Positions 22,311 to 33,942 of a stretch of DNA of 64,000 nucleotides are shown piece after piece (the first letter of the stretch is position 1; each line of letters starts with the position of its first letter). The stretch is taken from NCBI GenBank assembly GCA_032433765.1, contig JAVIAB010000024.1, positions 14,252,126 to 14,316,125 of the forward strand. Direction: 5' to 3'. This stretch comes from Megaustenia siamemsis (taxonomy: Eukaryota; Mollusca; Gastropoda; Stylommatophora; Ariophantidae). The notes beneath the pieces were generated by a model that worked only from the letters and a program-made list of their open reading frames with translations, did not search any database and was not told where the DNA came from. A program made the position numbers and the translations under genes.

Positions 22311-22704
22311 CACATAAATGATTTATAGAACTCACGCTCAACACATAGAGATATTAGTCACAATCGTATCATTTAGTGACAGTTACCAGGGAAACATGGA
22401 GACAAATAATAAATGAATATTATTATTGAGGGAAACTTCCTAGACTATCGACGAACGATTCATTTCAGATGAGGTATGTTTACAGCACTTTGAAAAATAA
22501 TTACAAATAATCAACATCAGAAAAAATATAAAGAACAATAGATGAAGCAGGATCGAACTCGCATAACGTAGTGCGTGAATGTTAAATGAATATTATTATA
22601 GAGGGACACTTCCGAGGCGATCAATCAGCGAACCATTTCAAGCGAAGAGCTATGTTTACAACACTCGGGAAATAAATCACAAATAATCAACAACAGAAAG
22701 AACA
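22311..22704. repeat. Diverged direct duplication, about 120 bp twice
   Basis: The segment from AAATGAATATTATTAT to ACAAATAATCAACA occurs at about 22410-22530 and 22581-22703 with many substitutions. Between them is GATCGAACTCGCATAACG, which could be a decayed tRNA-like B box. No coding signal. Confidence 0.6.
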
Positions 22705-23040
22705 AAATCACTAACATAGAATTATGGAAATGTACCAATCAGACACCAGTGGATAAAGAGATACAGCGAAGACGAAGGCGCTGGATAGGACATACACTAC
22801 GGAAGCCAACTGAGAGTATTACACAACAGGCCCTTTTTTGGAATACCCAGGGGAAAAGACAAAGAAGAAGACCAGGGAATTCTTGGAGAAGACAGATCGA
22901 AGCAGAGATGAAGATGATGGGGAAGACATGGAATGATCTTAAAAGAATGACAAAAGACAGAACGGAAAACGACTTGGAAAGTGTTTGTTGAAGACCTATG
23001 CTCCACAGGGAGCTGAAAGGTAGAAGAAGAAGAGAAGAAC
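22705..23040 (+). mobile_element. LINE family G 3' end (G1)
   Basis: Begins at ITNIELWKC, continues with KEIQRRRRRWIGHTLRKPTE, GKRQRRRPGNSWRRQIEAEM and MGKTWNDLKRM, and ends at the CTCCACAGGGAGCTGA stop and a GGTAGAAGAAGAAG tail. The 38-bp end segment that is amplified in G4 and G7 is single here. One small deletion near the end changes frame. Confidence 0.85.
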
Positions 23041-23099
23041 CAACATTATATGGTTGGAAGCGGGAACCTGGTCGTCGATCTCTCACTTATTGGTTCTCA

Positions 23100-23780
23100 G
23101 TCTGTCACCATCATTGTGTGCCGTCTCCACATCGAAGGTTGGCTTCCATGGAGCGGATATTCCGCTCGGTCTCTTGCTTTGATAGTGCAGGTTGTCATAA
23201 GCAGACTTGTCCAGCTTTTGATGTTACTCGTCCACGTTAGTCTTGGTCTGCCTCTGCCTCTTTTACCTTGTATTTTTCCTTCCAATACTATTTTTTTAGG
23301 CTGCTGCGTCTTTTAACGTGCTCCAAAAATTTCATGAGTTATTTAACTTGCAATTAGTAGTTCCCTTTTCATTTTTGGATGTTTTAAGACTTCATCAAAT
23401 GTGGATCTATAGAAGAATAGGTAGAATTGGATAAAAAGACAACAAACGATGAAGTTTTAAAACAACTAAAAATGAAAAGAGAACTACTAAACACAGTTAG
23501 AACAAGACAAATGAAATTTTTGGGGCATGTTAAAAGACAAAACAGCCTAAAAAAGTAATATTGGAAGGGAAAATACAAGGTAAAAGAGGCAGAGGCAGAC
23601 CAAGACTGACATGGACGAGTAACATCAAACGATGGACAAGTCAGCCTATGACAATCTGCACCATCAAAGCAAAAGACAGAGTGAAATGGCGGTCCATGGT
23701 AGCCAACCTTCGATGCGAAGACGGCACTCAATGATGATGATGATGATGACTTCATCGTTAGCTTTCATTTCTTCTCTCAG
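23100..23780 (-). mobile_element. LINE family B 3' end, host of a nested B (B4)
   Basis: Minus strand. The tail side lies at about 23110 (CACCATCATTG), and the coding blocks for RAEWRSMVANL, TSNIKSWT and GKIQGKRGRGRPR follow. It is interrupted at the segment equivalent to NDEVLKQLK by a plus-strand B copy. The part right of the insertion is short and diverged. Confidence 0.78.
23397..23747 (+). mobile_element. LINE family B 3' end inserted in B4 (B5)
   Basis: Encodes MWIYRRIGRI to the DGTQ ending and an ATGATGATGATGATGATG tail. GACTTCATC is present at both flanks (23388-23396 and 23748-23756), a 9-bp target duplication in the host LINE. Frame breaks are present. Confidence 0.8.
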
Positions 23781-24302
23781 TATGTAGCCAAAGAAAACCA
23801 GACAGGAGGGTAGCTCTATCAACTAGTTGGAAGGAAGTAAAGAAGAGAATTTATATTTATCCAATAAAAATGTGTGGAGAATAATAATAAATAGTTTGAC
23901 GTTCGTTGGAAGACATCACAATATAATATCTGACGTTTCTATGGGAAGAAACAAAAACACTTTCTTCAGGAAACACAAAACTTAAGCTGCCAGTTTGTAA
24001 AAATGAAGCCAAGACTAAAGACAGCTCATATCCAACTGATTGCATTAGACGAAGTAAACACAATCCCATGAATGTTTCACTACCACCCTTCCCTCCCTCA
24101 TGAGCACCCCTGTGACATTGTGGTCAGTGAACTCGCCTACAGAGCTGAAAGATCGAGTCTAAAATGTCAGTTTAGCCAAAATATTTTCTTTCCCCGCCAA
24201 AAAAGATGGTCCAATGAGACTCTTTATATGGGCACCAGATATATTCTCTAGAAAGGAAATGGAGCGAGGAATGACACTAGCTACCTCGTCACTCTAAGAA
24301 GA
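23781..24302. other. Spacer with weak tRNA-like head
   Basis: At about 24108 the string ACATTGTGGTCAGTGAACTC resembles the A-box side of SINE1, followed by a weak B-box match (AGATCGAGTC). The body is unlike SINE1. No gene recognised. Confidence 0.35.
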
Positions 24303-24400
24303 TGAGACTATTGGTACAGTAGAGTCACTAAGAAGATACGACTATTGGTACATTAGAGTCACTAAGAAGATACGACTATTGGTACAGTAGAGTCACTAAC
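24303..24400. repeat. Minisatellite, 34-bp unit, three copies
   Basis: Unit core GACTATTGGTACAGTAGAGT. The copies are almost identical. Confidence 0.9.
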
Positions 24401-24473
24401 ACTTTCATTAAGTAAAGGCAATTGTTTTCCAGGTTACGTTTACTTTTTACGATCTCTCCAAATTCTTCTCCCT

Positions 24474-24980
24474 TCACCTCTCACATCACTCTCACTTCAC
24501 CTCTCTTATCACTCTCACTTCACCTCTCTTATCACTCTCACTTCACCTCTCTTATCACTCTCACTTCACCTCTCTTATCACTCTCACTTCACCTCTCATA
24601 TCACTCTCACTTCACCTCTTATCACTCTCACTTCACCTCTCTTATCACTCTCACTTCACCTCTCTTATCACTCTCACTTCACCTCTCTTATCACTCTCAC
24701 TTCACCTCTCTTATCACTCTCACTTCACCTCTCTTATCACTCTCACTTCACCTCTCTTATCACTCTCACTTCACCTCTCTTATCACTTTCTCTTCACCTC
24801 TCTTAGCACTCTCACTTCACCTCTCATATCACTCTCACTTCACCTCTCTTATCACTCTCACTTCACCTCTCTTATCACTCTCACTTCACCTCTCATATCA
24901 CTCTCACTTCACCTCTCTCATCACTCTCACTTCACCTCTCTTATCACTCTCACGTCATCTCTCTTATCACTCTCACTTCA
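24474..24980. repeat. Minisatellite, 23-bp unit, about 22 copies
   Basis: Unit core CACTTCACCTCTCTTATCAC. The plus strand contains almost no G. It runs directly into the next array, with which it shares TCACCTCT. Confidence 0.96.
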
Positions 24981-24984
24981 TTTT

Positions 24985-26527
24985 TCGTCTCTCCACATAT
25001 TTCTCCTATCACCTCTCCACACCCTTCTCCCTTCACCTCTCTACACCCTTCTCCCTTCACTTCTCCAGACCCTTCTCCCATAATCTCTCCACACCATTCT
25101 CCCTTTACCTTTCCACACCCTTCTCCCTTCACCTCTACACCCTCTCCCGTCACCTCTCCACACCAATTTCCCCAAACCTCACCACACCCTTCTCCCTTCA
25201 CCTCTATGTATCCTTCTCCCTTCACCTCTCTACACCCTTCTCCCTTCACCTCTCCAGACCCTTCTCCCATAATCTCTCCACACCCTTCTCCCTTCACCTT
25301 TCCACACCCTTCTCCCTTCACCTCTACACCCTCTCCCGTCACCTCTCCACACCAATTTCCCCAAACCTCACCACACCTTTCTCCCTTCACCTCTATACAT
25401 CCTTCTCCCATAACCTCTCCACACACTTCTCCCATCACCTCTTAATACCCTTCTCCCATCACCTCTCCACACACTTCTCCCATCACCTCTCCATACCCTT
25501 CTCCCATCACCTCTCCACACCCTTCTCCCATAACCTCTCCACACACTTCTTCCATCACCTCTCCATACCCTTCTCCCATCACCTCTCCACACACTTCTCC
25601 CATCACCTCTCCACACCCTTCTCCCATCACCTCTCCATACCCTTCTCCCATCACCTCTCAAGACCCTTCTCCCATCACCTCTCCACACACTTCTCCCATA
25701 ACCTCTCCACACCCTTCTCCCATCACCTCTCCATACCCTTCTCCCATCACCTCTCCACACCCTTCTCCCATCACCTCTCCATACCCTTCTCCCATCACCT
25801 CTCCACACACTTCTCCCATCACCTCTCCACACCCTTCTCCCATCACCTCTCCATACCCTTCTCCCATCACCTCTCCATACCCTTCTCCCATCACCTCTCC
25901 ACACCCTTCTCCCATCACCTCTCCACACCCTTCTCCCATCACCTCTCAAGACCCTTCTCCCATCACCTCTCCACACCCTTCTCCCATCACCTCTCCACAC
26001 CCTTCTCCCATCACCTCTCCATACCCTTCTCCCATCACCTCTCAAGACCCTTCTCCCATCACCTCTCCATACCCTTCTCCCATCGCCTCTCCACACACTT
26101 CTCCCATAACCTCTCTACACCCTTCTCCCATCACCTCTCCATACCCTTCTCCCATCACCTCTCCACACCCTTCTCCCATCACCTCTCAAGACCCTTCTCC
26201 CATCACCTCTCCACACCCTTCTCCCATCACCTCTCCACACCCTTCTCCCATCACCTCTCCATACCCTTCTCCCATCACCTCTCAAGACCCTTCTCCCATC
26301 ACCTCTCCATACCCTTCTCCCATCGCCTCTCCACACACTTCTCCCATAACCTCTCCACACCCTTCTCCCATCACCTCTCCATACCCTTCTCCCTTCTCCC
26401 ATCACCTCTCCACACCCTTCTCCCATCACCTCTCAAGACCCTTCTCCCATCACCTCTCAAGACCCTTCTCCCATCACCTCTCCATACCCTTCTCCCATCA
26501 CCTCTCCACATCCTTCTCCCTTTACCT
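24985..26527. repeat. Minisatellite, 24-bp unit, about 64 copies
   Basis: Unit core CCCTTCTCCCATCACCTCTC. The unit length is a multiple of three and stop-free, which gives open frames of up to 739 codons that I reject as genes. Higher-order duplication is visible: 25921-26100 recurs nearly unchanged at 26161-26340 (240 bp, ten units), and a 190-bp block recurs at about 25065 and 25254. It ends at a C12 run (26528-26539). Confidence 0.97.
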
Positions 26528-26644
26528 CCCCCCCCCCCCTCTCCACCCCGAGTTAGCTCTAAATACATATCACATAACCCAGATCCAATTAGCAAATATC
26601 GAAATGGACAGCAAACCCTGTCTCAGATATCATTTCCATAAGTT

Positions 26645-27235
26645 GGATGCATTGTGCCATAAATACATCACAGTTTACACTTAACAAAAACATGTTTCAT
26701 ATGTTCGGATTTGGAGTCAAGGTGATGTCCTAGGATCATCAAACGCTAGACACTTTTTTTTTTTTTTAATATGACGATCATCTTTTTCAAGAGGACGGGA
26801 ACGTCAAGTCAATATGGTGGATAGGCGGCAGGAACCATTAAAGGCTATGTCTGAAAAGTGTTCCCTGCAGTTTCCTCATATTCCAAGTCCGGCTTGTTGC
26901 ATGAGCTACTGAGTTAAGTGCTCTGTGCACACCGTGAGCTGTGCGTTTCATCTGTTTTGATTGTGTTTCGATGTTCTGATTGTTTACGATGAATGATGAT
27001 ATCGTATGACAGAGAACAGATGGCTGTGTTCACTTTCTGTGCGGTTTCGCCTTATGTCTTTTGGCGTGTGATGAGACTGCTGGGATCGGGACTACAGCTA
27101 TCTATCTTTGTTTGGGAGATGAGTTAGCAATTCGGAACCACTGTCATAGGCGGTTGAGCAATTATGGATTTTAATTCGTTTGCGGTGATACCGGGGCCTT
27201 CCATAATCACAACAAAGCAATGACGCTCATCAAAC
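26645..27235 (-). mobile_element. Interspersed repeat L, inverted copy (L1)
   Basis: The minus strand matches the plus strand at 46.8-47.3 kb over about 500 bp, including GCAGTCTCATCACACGCC, GAACACTTTTCAGACATAGC and CTAGGACATCACCTTGACTC. Its upstream part opens with MEGPGITANELKSIIAQPP and then stops. A third partial copy at 30.5 kb has a tRNA-like head, so L may be a long SINE or a non-autonomous element. Class unknown. Confidence 0.7.
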
Positions 27236-27436
27236 ACCTTTAAGTACAGAAAAGAATGAGAAAGTGCGAAGGCAAGTCATTATTTAGGAGGAGTTCTTTT
27301 CTACAGTGAATGATAAATTATGCACAATGCAAAATTGTCTGTTGATGTTACTTTAGTATTTTTTGTAAATTGCCTCAGTTCTGAGACATGACTTGGGTAT
27401 AACTAAGCTATAATGCAATAAAAATGGCCATACGCA

Positions 27437-28125
27437 TTCATCATCATCTTCAAGTACCATACCTGCTGGCGTAGATGATCATGTCTCTCCACAACTTTCG
27501 ATCTCGACAGTAATTTATCATTTCTGTTGTTGACCGTCTGCCAAGCCATTCTCTTAAGCTGTCTGGTATATTGTCTCTTATCTCTTCGTCCGTCAACTTT
27601 CCCAGTTGTTACAATATATTCCAGTTGTTTCCTTCTCATTGCATGACAAAAAAAAATATGATTGCGTGTTCCTAATATTGGAAATTAGCTCTCTTTTTGT
27701 TTTGACCTCTTTCAGAACGTTTTCATTACTCTTCTTAGCTGCCCATGGTATTCTCAACATTCTTCTGTAAAACCACATTTCTACAACCTCCAGCGATTTT
27801 CTTGTCTGTTGTCCTATTATCCATGATTCACATCCATATGTTAAGACTAGCTCTACAAAATATATAAGAACTCTTATTCTTGTCAGTATTGTCAAAAAAT
27901 GGATTGCACAGCATTTTGCACATTTTTTGGAAAGCTACTTTTGCCTGTGCTATTCTCCGTCCCAGCTCTGTTATACATATATCATAGCCTAAAGTTATCA
28001 TTGTTCCCATATATTTAAATTTCATGTATCTGTTTTAACATTGTTTCACATGTCTTTATTGTGCATTGCGGTGATGTATTTTTCTTTCTTGCTACCATTA
28101 CTTCTGTCTTTTTGCTATTGAGGCT
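27437..28125 (-). mobile_element. LINE family D, longest copy here (D4)
   Basis: Extends furthest 5' of all D copies: LNSKKTEVMVARKKN, then a KYMGTMI block, RRIAQAKVAFQKM, ESWIIGQQTRKSLE, MWFYRRMLRIP and the usual ending. The LNSKKTEVM and KYxG blocks are the region just C-terminal to the polymerase catalytic motif in non-LTR elements, so truncation happened soon after that motif. Frameshifts near 27890 and 28020. Confidence 0.85.
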
Positions 28126-28159
28126 GTCATAGGATATACTACAGTGTAAATTATTTTAA

Positions 28160-28765
28160 TCTTCTTCTACCTTTCAACTCCCTGTGGAGCATAGGTCTTC
28201 AACAACCACTTTCCAAGCCGTTCTGTTTCTTGCTATTCTTTTAAGATCATTCCATGTCTTCCCATCATCGTCATCTCTGCTTCTATCTGTCTTCTTCAAG
28301 AATATTTGGTCTTCCTCTTTGTATGTTTTCTTGGTGACTCCAAAAAAGACTTGTTGTATAATACTCTCAGTTGGCTTCCGCAGTGTGTTTCCTATCCAGC
28401 GCCATCATCTTCACTGTATCTCTTTATGCACTGATATTTGACTGGTACATTTCCATAATTCTATGTTAGTGATTTTGTTCTGCCATTTCTATCCTTTTAC
28501 TCTGCGTAAGCATCCATTAATGAAACTCTGTCTCTTCATGATTATCAATTTTGTTGTTCTCCGTGTTTCACAGCCGTATAATAGGGCTGACTTACCATTG
28601 GAGTTGAAAATTTGCATTTTATTTTTGTATTTAACCTAATTTCCTGGACTACCATGTTGCCCAGTGCAACGAATACTTCTCTGCGCTTCTGATACCCTTA
28701 TTTTGGTATCCTTCTCTGCTCCTTCTCTTTGTCTAAATTTCTGCCGAATGTATGTAAGAATTATC
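28160..28765 (-). mobile_element. LINE family G fragment (G2)
   Basis: Minus strand. The GAAGAAGAT tail and CTCCACAGGGAGTTGA-type end lie at the left, followed by coding blocks for WIGHTL and FINGCL and a further 5' part that includes a TTTGTATTTAACCTAATTT stretch shared with G3. The end segment is present once. Its 5' edge abuts the 26-bp array. Confidence 0.78.
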
Positions 28766-28769
28766 AGGA

Positions 28770-29985
28770 TTGTGTCATACATCTCTTACTCCGGATTGTG
28801 TCATACATCTCTTACTCCGGATTGTGTCATACATCTCTTACTTCGGATTGTGTCATACATCTCTTACTTCGGATTGTGTCATACATCTCTTACTTCGGAT
28901 TGTGTCATACATCTCTTACTTCGGATTGTGTCATACATCTCTTACTTCGGATTCTGTCATACATCTCTTACTCCGGATTGCGTCATACATCTCTTACTCC
29001 GGATTGTGTCATACATCTCTTACTCCGGATTGTGTCATACATCTCTTACTCCTGATTGCGTCATACATCTCTTACTCCGGATTGCGTCCTACATCTCTTA
29101 CTCCGGATTGCATCATACATCTCTTACTCCGGATTGCAACCTACATCTCTTACTCCGGATTGCATCATACATCTCTTACTCCGGATTGCATCATACATCT
29201 CTTACTCCGGATTGCATCATACATCTCTTACTCCGGATTGCATCATACATTTCTTACTCCGGATTGTGTCATACATCTCTCACTTCGGATTGCATCATAC
29301 ATCTCTTACTCCGGATTGCATCATACATCGCTTACTCCGGATTGCATCATACATCTCTTACTCCGGATTGCAACATACATCTCTTACTCCGGATTGCATC
29401 ATACATCTCTCACTCTGGATTGTGTCATACATCTCTCACTCCGGATTGCGTCATACATCTCTTACTCCGGATTGCATCATACATCTCTTACTCCGGATTG
29501 CATCATACATCTCTTACTCCGGATTGCATCATACATCTCTTACTCCGGATTGCATCATACATCTCTTACTCGGGATTGCGTCATACATCTCTTACTCCGG
29601 ATTGCATCATACATCTCTTACTCCGGATTGCATCATACATCTCTTACTCCGGATTGCATCATACATTTCTTACTCCGGATTGCATCATACATCTCTTACT
29701 CCGGATTGCATCATACATCTCTTACTCCGGATTGCATCATACATCTCTTACTCCGGATTGCATCATACATCTCTTACTCCGGATTGCATCATACATCTCT
29801 TACTCCGGATTGCATCATACATCTCTTACTCCGGATTGCATCATACATCTCTTACTCCGGATTGCATCATACATCTCTTACTCGGGATTGCATCATACAT
29901 CTCTTACTCCGGATTGCATCATACATCTCTTACTCCGGATTGCATCATACATTTCTTACTCCGGTTAGGGTCATACATCTCTTAG
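28770..29985. repeat. Minisatellite, 26-bp unit, about 46 copies
   Basis: Core ATCTCTTACTCCGGATTGYR. The left third has GTGTC or CTTCGG variants and the right two thirds are a uniform GCATC form. 26 bp shifts the frame every unit and no plus-frame stop occurs in the unit, hence three overlapping long open frames (up to 454 codons) that are not genes. Confidence 0.97.
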
Positions 29986-29989
29986 ACAG

Positions 29990-30480
29990 AGATCCCTTAT
30001 CTTTCCTGGATGGCGGATTCACTTTTCTTCTCTTTGACTTCTCCATGTTTGTGAAGCCATTTCTCCCACATCTGAGGTACAACTGGTTATTTTCCACCAT
30101 AATCGCTTACATTTTCAAATACTTATTCTCATAAAATATAGAGGTCTAAAGTTTCAACAGCATAAAAATTAACTGTTCAAGATTAGTCATATTTTTGTTC
30201 AGTGTCACAAACATGAACCACTTCAATAAAATATCAATCTCAAAGAATGAGTGGAATGTGGATTCCTCAGGACATTTTCATTTACATATGTAGCGACATT
30301 TTTTATGATTAGCACTAAAATACCACTTTGTGAGTAAAACTAGCAACTGTGAATGAAGAATCGTATTTCATGAAGGGAAAGAAAACAATTTCATAGCAAA
30401 TATCCCATATAAGGCTCGTAATGATCGAGCATGAAAATACAAAATAATTAACATCAAAACAAATAACACCAGGTCTAAAA
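29990..30480. other. Unique AT-rich spacer
   Basis: No repeat or coding signal recognised. Confidence 0.4.
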
Positions 30481-30670
30481 CGAGGGAGCCTCGGTAGCTG
30501 AGTGGGTAAAGTGCTCGCTTCCTGACCAGAATGTAATAGGGGGTAACGGTAGATGAAGACCCCAGAATCGCAGTCTCAGCACACGCCAAAAGACATAAGG
30601 CAAAACCGCACAGAAAGTGAACACGGCCAACTGTTCCCTATCATACGATATCATCATTCAACGTAAACAA
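30481..30670 (+). mobile_element. tRNA-headed partial copy of repeat L (L3)
   Basis: The head has an A-box-like GGTAGCTGAGTGGGTAAAGTG. About 60 bp later the body matches repeat L (GCAGTCTCAGCACACGCC through ATACGATATCATCATTCA). The B box is poor. This copy suggests that L uses RNA polymerase III-type heads. Confidence 0.6.
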
Positions 30671-30734
30671 TCATGGCAACAGAAATGAGTGAGTTCAGTT
30701 AGGAAAACATGGAAGAAAATTCACGTGGAGAAAA

Positions 30735-30748
30735 GGGGGGGGGGGGGG
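30735..30748. repeat. G14 homopolymer
   Basis: Fourteen G after AAAA in otherwise unique sequence. Confidence 0.95.
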
Positions 30749-30945
30749 AGATTAGTTAGAGATCAGCTAAGATGGGGTAGCGAATTCTCGGGGTTTTTGG
30801 AAGAATTCAAGTATGTTGATTGCTGAAGACAAAGAATATACGTCAGGTGCACGTTTAGAAGGCAGACAGTTGCTCATATGGTCGACCTGGTAGCAGGTTG
30901 TGCCGGAAGACGGTAGCCACTTGGCTTACCAACCTTCGAATATGT

Positions 30946-31680
30946 TGTGTTAGTTTTAGTCAGTTTTCAGTTGTGCAAGCAGGGAGCTCGTCGTGAAGTT
31001 ATATTGCCTAGTTTAGTAGTCACTCTATTTTATTGTGAGGCCATGTGATTTGGCCATGGACTGAATGTGGTGGAAAAAGTGAACGTGTTGCATTTCATAA
31101 GGGATGAGCAATGGGCTAGCTAATGTTCTGCAGCTTTTGTGAAGAGCTATTTACTTGAGATTATTTCATTCTGTGTGAGCCGAGGAGCTGGCCAGCGTGG
31201 TGGTATATTTGTCGGAAATTTGACAAGTAATCTTTTTGTTCAAACGAGAGGCTTGCTAATGAAACCGCTATGTTGTTTGAAATGGAACATTATTTTAATT
31301 CATTATGTGAGAGTGAGAGGTAGACTCATTTAGTCTACTCATGATGAACATTTGAGTTTCACTGGGCAATTGAAGCGAGCGAGAGGCTTGCTAATGAAAC
31401 AGTTATTTTGTGTGACATTGAACATTTGTCTGAGTCATTATGTGAGAGCGAGAGGTCGACATATTTAGTCCATTGTGAGTGCTCAAGTGTGCGTGTTTAT
31501 GTTGAAACTGTGTTGTGGAATTGAACATTGTCAAGTCCTTTGTGGGCAAGGTGAGCGTTAGTGTATCTACTCGAATAGTAGAGTGTGTATATGTTGTCAG
31601 CTGAATAAAGTTTAGGCCTATTTTATGAATACATTGTCTTGTTCATTAATTTGAGTCAGTGTGGTGATCATTCTCGGTGT
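30946..31680 (+). other. Possible LTR (solo or 5' LTR)
   Basis: A TGTTAG start, a polyadenylation signal in GCTGAATAAAGT near 31600, a T-rich stretch after it and a TGTGGCAGCGCG that could start a primer-binding site give an LTR-like order. Two diverged 130-bp direct repeats lie inside (GAGAGGCTTGCTAATGAAAC at about 31245 and 31380). No second LTR, gag or pol is visible and the tRNA match is unproved. The following 90 bp lead into the 11-bp array. Confidence 0.3.
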
Positions 31681-31772
31681 GGCAGCGCGAAAGAACGGAG
31701 GGTTACAGGACAGACTACAGGGTGGAACTCTGTGTGAAAGTTATTAGTAAACAGCGCCAAGTATCACACGGC

Positions 31773-32987
31773 GGCTTCAACGAGGCTTCATCGAGGCTTC
31801 ATCGAGGCTTCAACAAGGCTTCAACGAGGCTTCATCGAGGCTTCAACGAGGCTTCATCGACGCTTCATCGAGGCTTCATCGAGGCCTCAACGAGGCCTCA
31901 ACGAGGCTTCAACGAGGCTTCATCGAGGCTTCAACGAAGCTTCAACGAGGCTTCATCGAGGCTTCAACGAGGCTTCATCGACGCTTCATCGAGGCTTCAA
32001 CGAGGCTTCATCGAGGCTTCAACGAGGCTTCAACGAGGCTTCACGAAGCTTCAACGAGGCGAGGCTTCAACGAGGCTTCAACGAGGCTTCGTCGAGGCTT
32101 CAACGAGGTTTCATCGAGGCTTGATCGAGGCTTCATCGAGGCTTCATCGAAGTTTCAAAGAGGCTTCAACGAGGCTTCAACGAGGCTTCAACGAGGCTTC
32201 ACGAAGCTTCAACGAGGCGAGGCTTCAACGAGGCTTCAACGAGGCTTCATCGAGGCTTCAACGAGGTTTCATCGAGGCTTGATCGAGGCTTCATCGAGGC
32301 TTCATCGAAGTTTCAAAGAGGCTTCAAAGAGGCTTCAACGAGGCTTCAACGAGGCTTCATCGAGGCTTCAACGAGGTTTCATCGAGGCTTCAACGAGGCT
32401 TCAACGAGGCTTCAACGAGGCTTCAACGAGGCTTCAACGAGGCTTTATCGAGGCTTCAACGAGGCTTCAACGAGGCTTCATCGAGGCTTCATCGACGCTT
32501 CACCGAGGCTTCACCGAGGCTTCAACGAGGCTTGATCGAGGGATCAACGAGGCTTCAACGAAGCTTCATCGAGGCTTCAACGAGGCTTCAACGAGGCTTC
32601 AACGAGGCTTCATCGAGGCTTCATCGAGGCTTCAACGAGGCTTCAACGTGGCTTCATCGAGGCTTCAACGAGGCTTCAACGTGGCTTCAACGAGGCTTCA
32701 ACGAGGCTTCAACGAGGCTTCATCGAGGCTTCAACGAGGCTTCAACGAGGCTTCAACGAGGCTTCAACGAGGCTTCAACGAGGCTTCAACGAGGCTTCAA
32801 CGAGGCTTCATCGAGGCTTCAACGAGGATTCAACGAGGCTTCAACGAGGCTTCATCGAGGCTTCAACGAGGCTTCATCGAGGCTTCATCGAGGCTTCAAC
32901 GAGGCTTCAACGAGGCTTCAACGAGGCTTCATCGAGGCTTCATCGAGGCTTCATCGAGGCTTCATCGAGGCTTCAACGAGGCTTCAT
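31773..32987. repeat. Minisatellite, 11-bp unit, about 110 copies
   Basis: Two unit types, TTCAACGAGGC and TTCATCGAGGC, occur in irregular order. Larger blocks are duplicated: the irregular string TTCACGAAGCTTCAACGAGG occurs at about 32040 and again at about 32200 with matching surroundings. Open frames of 174-238 codons here arise only from the absence of stops. Confidence 0.97.
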
Positions 32988-32989
32988 CA

Positions 32990-33236
32990 TCGTAGAGTTG
33001 TAACAAGAAGGGTCCAGGTTCGATCCCCAGCAGTGGCGGATTGTTTTTCAGACTGACAAGGCTCCGGGGTTCACCCAGCCTATAAAAATGGGTACCAGTG
33101 ATTTTCTGGGAGGTAAAGGCGGCCTTGCGTGTAGCGACCACATCACCCAAATATGTGCGTGGCTATAGAAAAATATGGTCACTAACACCATACTCCCCAT
33201 ACGCCTAGGAAGGCGTGAAGGGAACCTTTACTTTAC
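32990..33236 (+). mobile_element. SINE2, head truncated (SINE2a)
   Basis: The B box GGTTCGATCCCC is present and the A-box side is lost at the array edge. The body parallels SINE1 (GGGTTCACCCAGCCTATAAA, TGGTCACTAACACCATACTC, a terminal hairpin CGCCTAGGAAGGCG) with clear sequence difference, so it is a sister family that shares the core and 3' end. Confidence 0.78.
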
Positions 33237-33240
33237 TAAA

Positions 33241-33942
33241 ACGAAGAATAGCAAAATGTTTTATTATCTTAACATTCCTGTATGGTGCAGAAGTGTGGAC
33301 ATACGCAAGAGAACATAACAGAAAATTGAAGCCTTTGAAATGTGGATTTACAGAAGAATATGAAGAATTGGACGGAAAGAAAAGAAAACAATCCATTCTT
33401 CTTCTTCTTTCCTTCCTCATTTGCCTTTCAGCATCGAGAGGAGATATAATTTGCGATCTTTTGCTCTTCTGTTCGCCTCTGCTGCTGTTATGTTTCCTTA
33501 TGTTATCAATATTCCGTCGATCCATCTTTTTCGTCGTCGGCTTTTGGGTCTAGTGTTCTCGCAAAGTTTATTGAAGACTCCTTGTGCTGTATTTTGATCT
33601 TTCTGCCTTGTCAGGTGGCCAAACCATTTTATATGTTATTACTTTATATATTCTATGGCTGGAGTTATTCCTAGCTTTTTTTCTCAGTTCTTCATTTCTG
33701 ATCTTATCTCTAAGGCTGTTTCCTGTCATTCGTCTAACAAAATAAACGATGAAGTCTTAAAACAACTAAAAAGTAAAAGAGAACTCCTAAACACAATTCA
33801 AATAAGACAATTTGGATTTTGGGGGCCATGTTTACAGATGGACAAGTCAGCCTAAGACAACCTGCACCATTAAAGCAAGAGACAGAGCGGAATGGCGCTC
33901 CGTGGTAGCCAACTGTCCATTCGGGGACGGCACTCAATAATG
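33241..33942 (+). mobile_element. LINE family B end interrupted by LINE A (B6)
   Basis: The left part encodes FLYGAEVWTY, a KIEAFEMWIYRR-like stretch and a WKEKKT-like stretch. The right part (from 33734) encodes NDEVLKQLKSKRELLNTIQ and, after an internal deletion, the RAEWRSV ending and CACTCAATAATGG tail. A minus-strand family A fragment lies between. Confidence 0.78.
33396..33733 (-). mobile_element. LINE family A 3' end nested in LINE B (A3)
   Basis: The tail (TTCTTCTTCTTTCC, in reverse) is at the left and the fragment ends at the block equivalent to VRRMTGN. Around the insertion the B host carries AAAACAA-like words on both sides, a plausible short target duplication. Confidence 0.78.

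Noticed and set aside
24422..26641. A 739-codon open frame rich in [13 protein letters not shown] repeats
   Set aside because: It is the translation of the 23/24-bp arrays, whose units lack stops. The opposite strand is open too, and unit variation ignores codon positions.
28664..30134. Three overlapping open frames of 309-454 codons
   Set aside because: A 26-bp stop-free unit opens all three frames in turn; no start context, domain or exon signal.
31677..33056. Open frames with a RGFNEASTRLQ repeat
   Set aside because: Product of the 11-bp array; the unit order varies without regard to the frame.
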